29,850 nucleotides of DNA, from assembly GCA_036555105.1 (NCBI GenBank), contig DATBMA010000003.1, positions 1 through 29,850 of the forward strand, written 5' to 3'. Shown one piece after another: positions 28,984-29,850 of this stretch (its first letter is position 1; each line of letters begins with the position of its first letter). The DNA comes from DATBMA01 sp036555105 (GTDB taxonomy: Bacteria > Actinomycetota > Acidimicrobiia > Spongiisociales > ZC4RG35). The notes below the pieces were generated by a model. It did not search any database. It was given only the letters and a program-made list of their open reading frames with translations, and was not told the origin of the DNA. The translations under genes were made by a program, and so were the position numbers.

Positions 28984-29850
28984 ATGAGCAGCCTGTCACC
29001 GCTCGACCCTGGCTTCACCACTCCGGAGATGGCCGAGATCTGGACTGCGGCGGCAAGAGCCGGCGCCATCCTCGAGTTCGAGGCGGCTCTCGCCATGGCC
29101 ATGGCCGAGGTCGGCCTCGCCCCTCTCCAGGAGGCGGAGGCAGTGGCCGCCGCCTGCGAGGTGCCGCTCGAGGATCCCGAGGGGGTATTCGCCTCGACCT
29201 GGGAGATCGGAACTCCGGTCATCGCGGTGGTCGAGGAACTCCGCGCCCGCCTCACACCCGAGCAGGGAGCCTGGGTGCACCGCGGCGCCACCAGCCAGGA
29301 CGCCATCGACACGTCCCAGATGCTGCAGGCCGGGAAGGCGCTGGACCTCTTGGCGGGCTCGATGGCCCGGATCGCCGGATCGATGCTCGGGCTGATGGAG
29401 GCCCATCGAAGGCTGCCGCAGATGGGGCGCACCTTCCTGCGAGAAGCCCGTCCGACCACCTTCGGGATGCGAGTGGCCGGGTGGTTAGAGCCACTCTTGA
29501 GGCAGATCGAGGGCTTACGGGCCGTCCGCCGCGGCCTGGCGATCCAGCTGGGGGGCCCGGTGGGCACCAGGGCCGAGCTGGGAACGGAGGCGGCGGAGGT
29601 GGTGGCGGCCGCCTCCCGGCATCTGGGGCTCGCGGGCCCGGCTCTCGCCTGGCACGCCGACCGCTCCCGGATGTGGGAGATCGTGGAGGCGGTGGAGGCG
29701 CCGGTTCGTTCGATGGCCAAAGTGGCTGCCGACATCGCCCTTCTGTCCCAGGCCGGGGTCGACGAGGTGGCGGTCCGGGCGGGAGGGTCTTCCAGCATGG
29801 CGGGGAAGCGGAACCCGATCGACGCCATCCATGCGCTGGCCGCTGCAGAG
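28984..29850 (+). CDS. pcaB: 3-carboxy-cis,cis-muconate cycloisomerase, 5' part
   Basis: The first 289 codons of an aspartase/fumarase-superfamily enzyme, open to the window end; the family length is about 350-450 residues. It would lactonise 3-carboxymuconate from the dioxygenase to gamma-carboxymuconolactone, the PcaC substrate. Marks are WTAAARAGAILEFEAALA, VHRGATSQDAIDTSQM (substrate-binding GATSQD), LGGPVGT, and the mobile-loop signature at 267-278. That signature reads GGSSSMAGKRNP, whereas members usually have MPHK or LPHK, so Pro and His are replaced by Ala273 and Gly274. ATG 28984 is 21 nt after pcaG. Confidence 0.88.
   Translation, partial: MSSLSPLDPGFTTPEMAEIWTAAARAGAILEFEAALAMAMAEVGLAPLQEAEAVAAACEVPLEDPEGVFASTWEIGTPVIAVVEELRARLTPEQGAWVHRGATSQDAIDTSQMLQAGKALDLLAGSMARIAGSMLGLMEAHRRLPQMGRTFLREARPTTFGMRVAGWLEPLLRQIEGLRAVRRGLAIQLGGPVGTRAELGTEAAEVVAAASRHLGLAGPALAWHADRSRMWEIVEAVEAPVRSMAKVAADIALLSQAGVDEVAVRAGGSSSMAGKRNPIDAIHALAAAE

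Noticed and set aside
28905..29828. 307-codon minus-strand frame
   Set aside because: Antisense to pcaB, which is a clear family member on the plus strand.
1..29850. CRISPR array, transposase, integrase or rRNA gene
   Set aside because: No regularly spaced identical repeats, no transposase or integrase motifs and no rRNA sequence were seen.

Overview
The window is high-GC DNA with tightly packed, often overlapping genes. Starts use ATG and GTG, and several genes look leaderless: a TAnnnT -10 box followed by exactly 7 nt and the start codon. Together with the gene content (actinobacterial PadR, ArsR, AraC/VOC, DrrAB, TOPRIM and pca genes) this suggests an actinobacterium, perhaps of a deep lineage such as Acidimicrobiia. 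The lineage is an inference; no rRNA gene is present.

Region 1 (1-6049). After the 3' part of a GyrI-like gene comes a run of seven + strand genes: a single-cluster ferredoxin, three small membrane-anchored proteins (one with a His/Asp/Glu tail), an ApbE-type flavin transferase, a ferric-reductase-like di-haem membrane protein, and a P1B-5-type metal ATPase with a C-terminal hemerythrin-like domain. Four copies of a CTTGAGG-like box lie exactly 11 bp apart upstream of the run. I read it as a membrane redox and iron (or nickel) handling module, and it is the best candidate here for an undescribed system. A scrap of an ECF41/SigJ-type sigma factor follows.

Region 2 (6196-9364). A Fur/Zur-family regulator faces a znuABC-type zinc (or manganese) ABC importer. 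Inverted repeats lie at both promoters.

Region 3 (9365-10993). This gene-poor, decayed stretch holds the 3' fragment of an initiator-tRNA gene (a probable attachment-site scar), one small membrane protein, and a truncated SnoaL-like gene. The tRNA scar may mark the right edge of an island containing regions 1 and 2.

Region 4 (10986-16231). Genes for a DHFR/RibD-like reductase, a PPOX-family protein, an AraC regulator, a VOC protein, a short UvrA-like ATPase and a TOPRIM-only protein. The PPOX and VOC genes share a 21-nt box just upstream of leaderless promoters, probably the AraC protein's target.

Region 5 (16294-19432). A ribbon-helix-helix regulator, a DUF4097 protein and a DrrAB-type ABC exporter overlap as one operon, behind a promoter whose -10 lies inside a GGTGCCA palindrome.

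Region 6 (19473-25982). A cupin-cyclase fusion; two alpha/beta hydrolases (one with an odd GTT at the expected start); an ArsR/SRPBCC/hydrolase operon; and two PadR circuits, one controlling a large membrane protein and the other a PspC-domain protein.

Region 7 (26082-29850). A protocatechuate pathway operon, pobA-pcaC-pcaH-pcaG-pcaB, cut by the window end. It converts 4-hydroxybenzoate through protocatechuate and carboxymuconate toward beta-ketoadipate.
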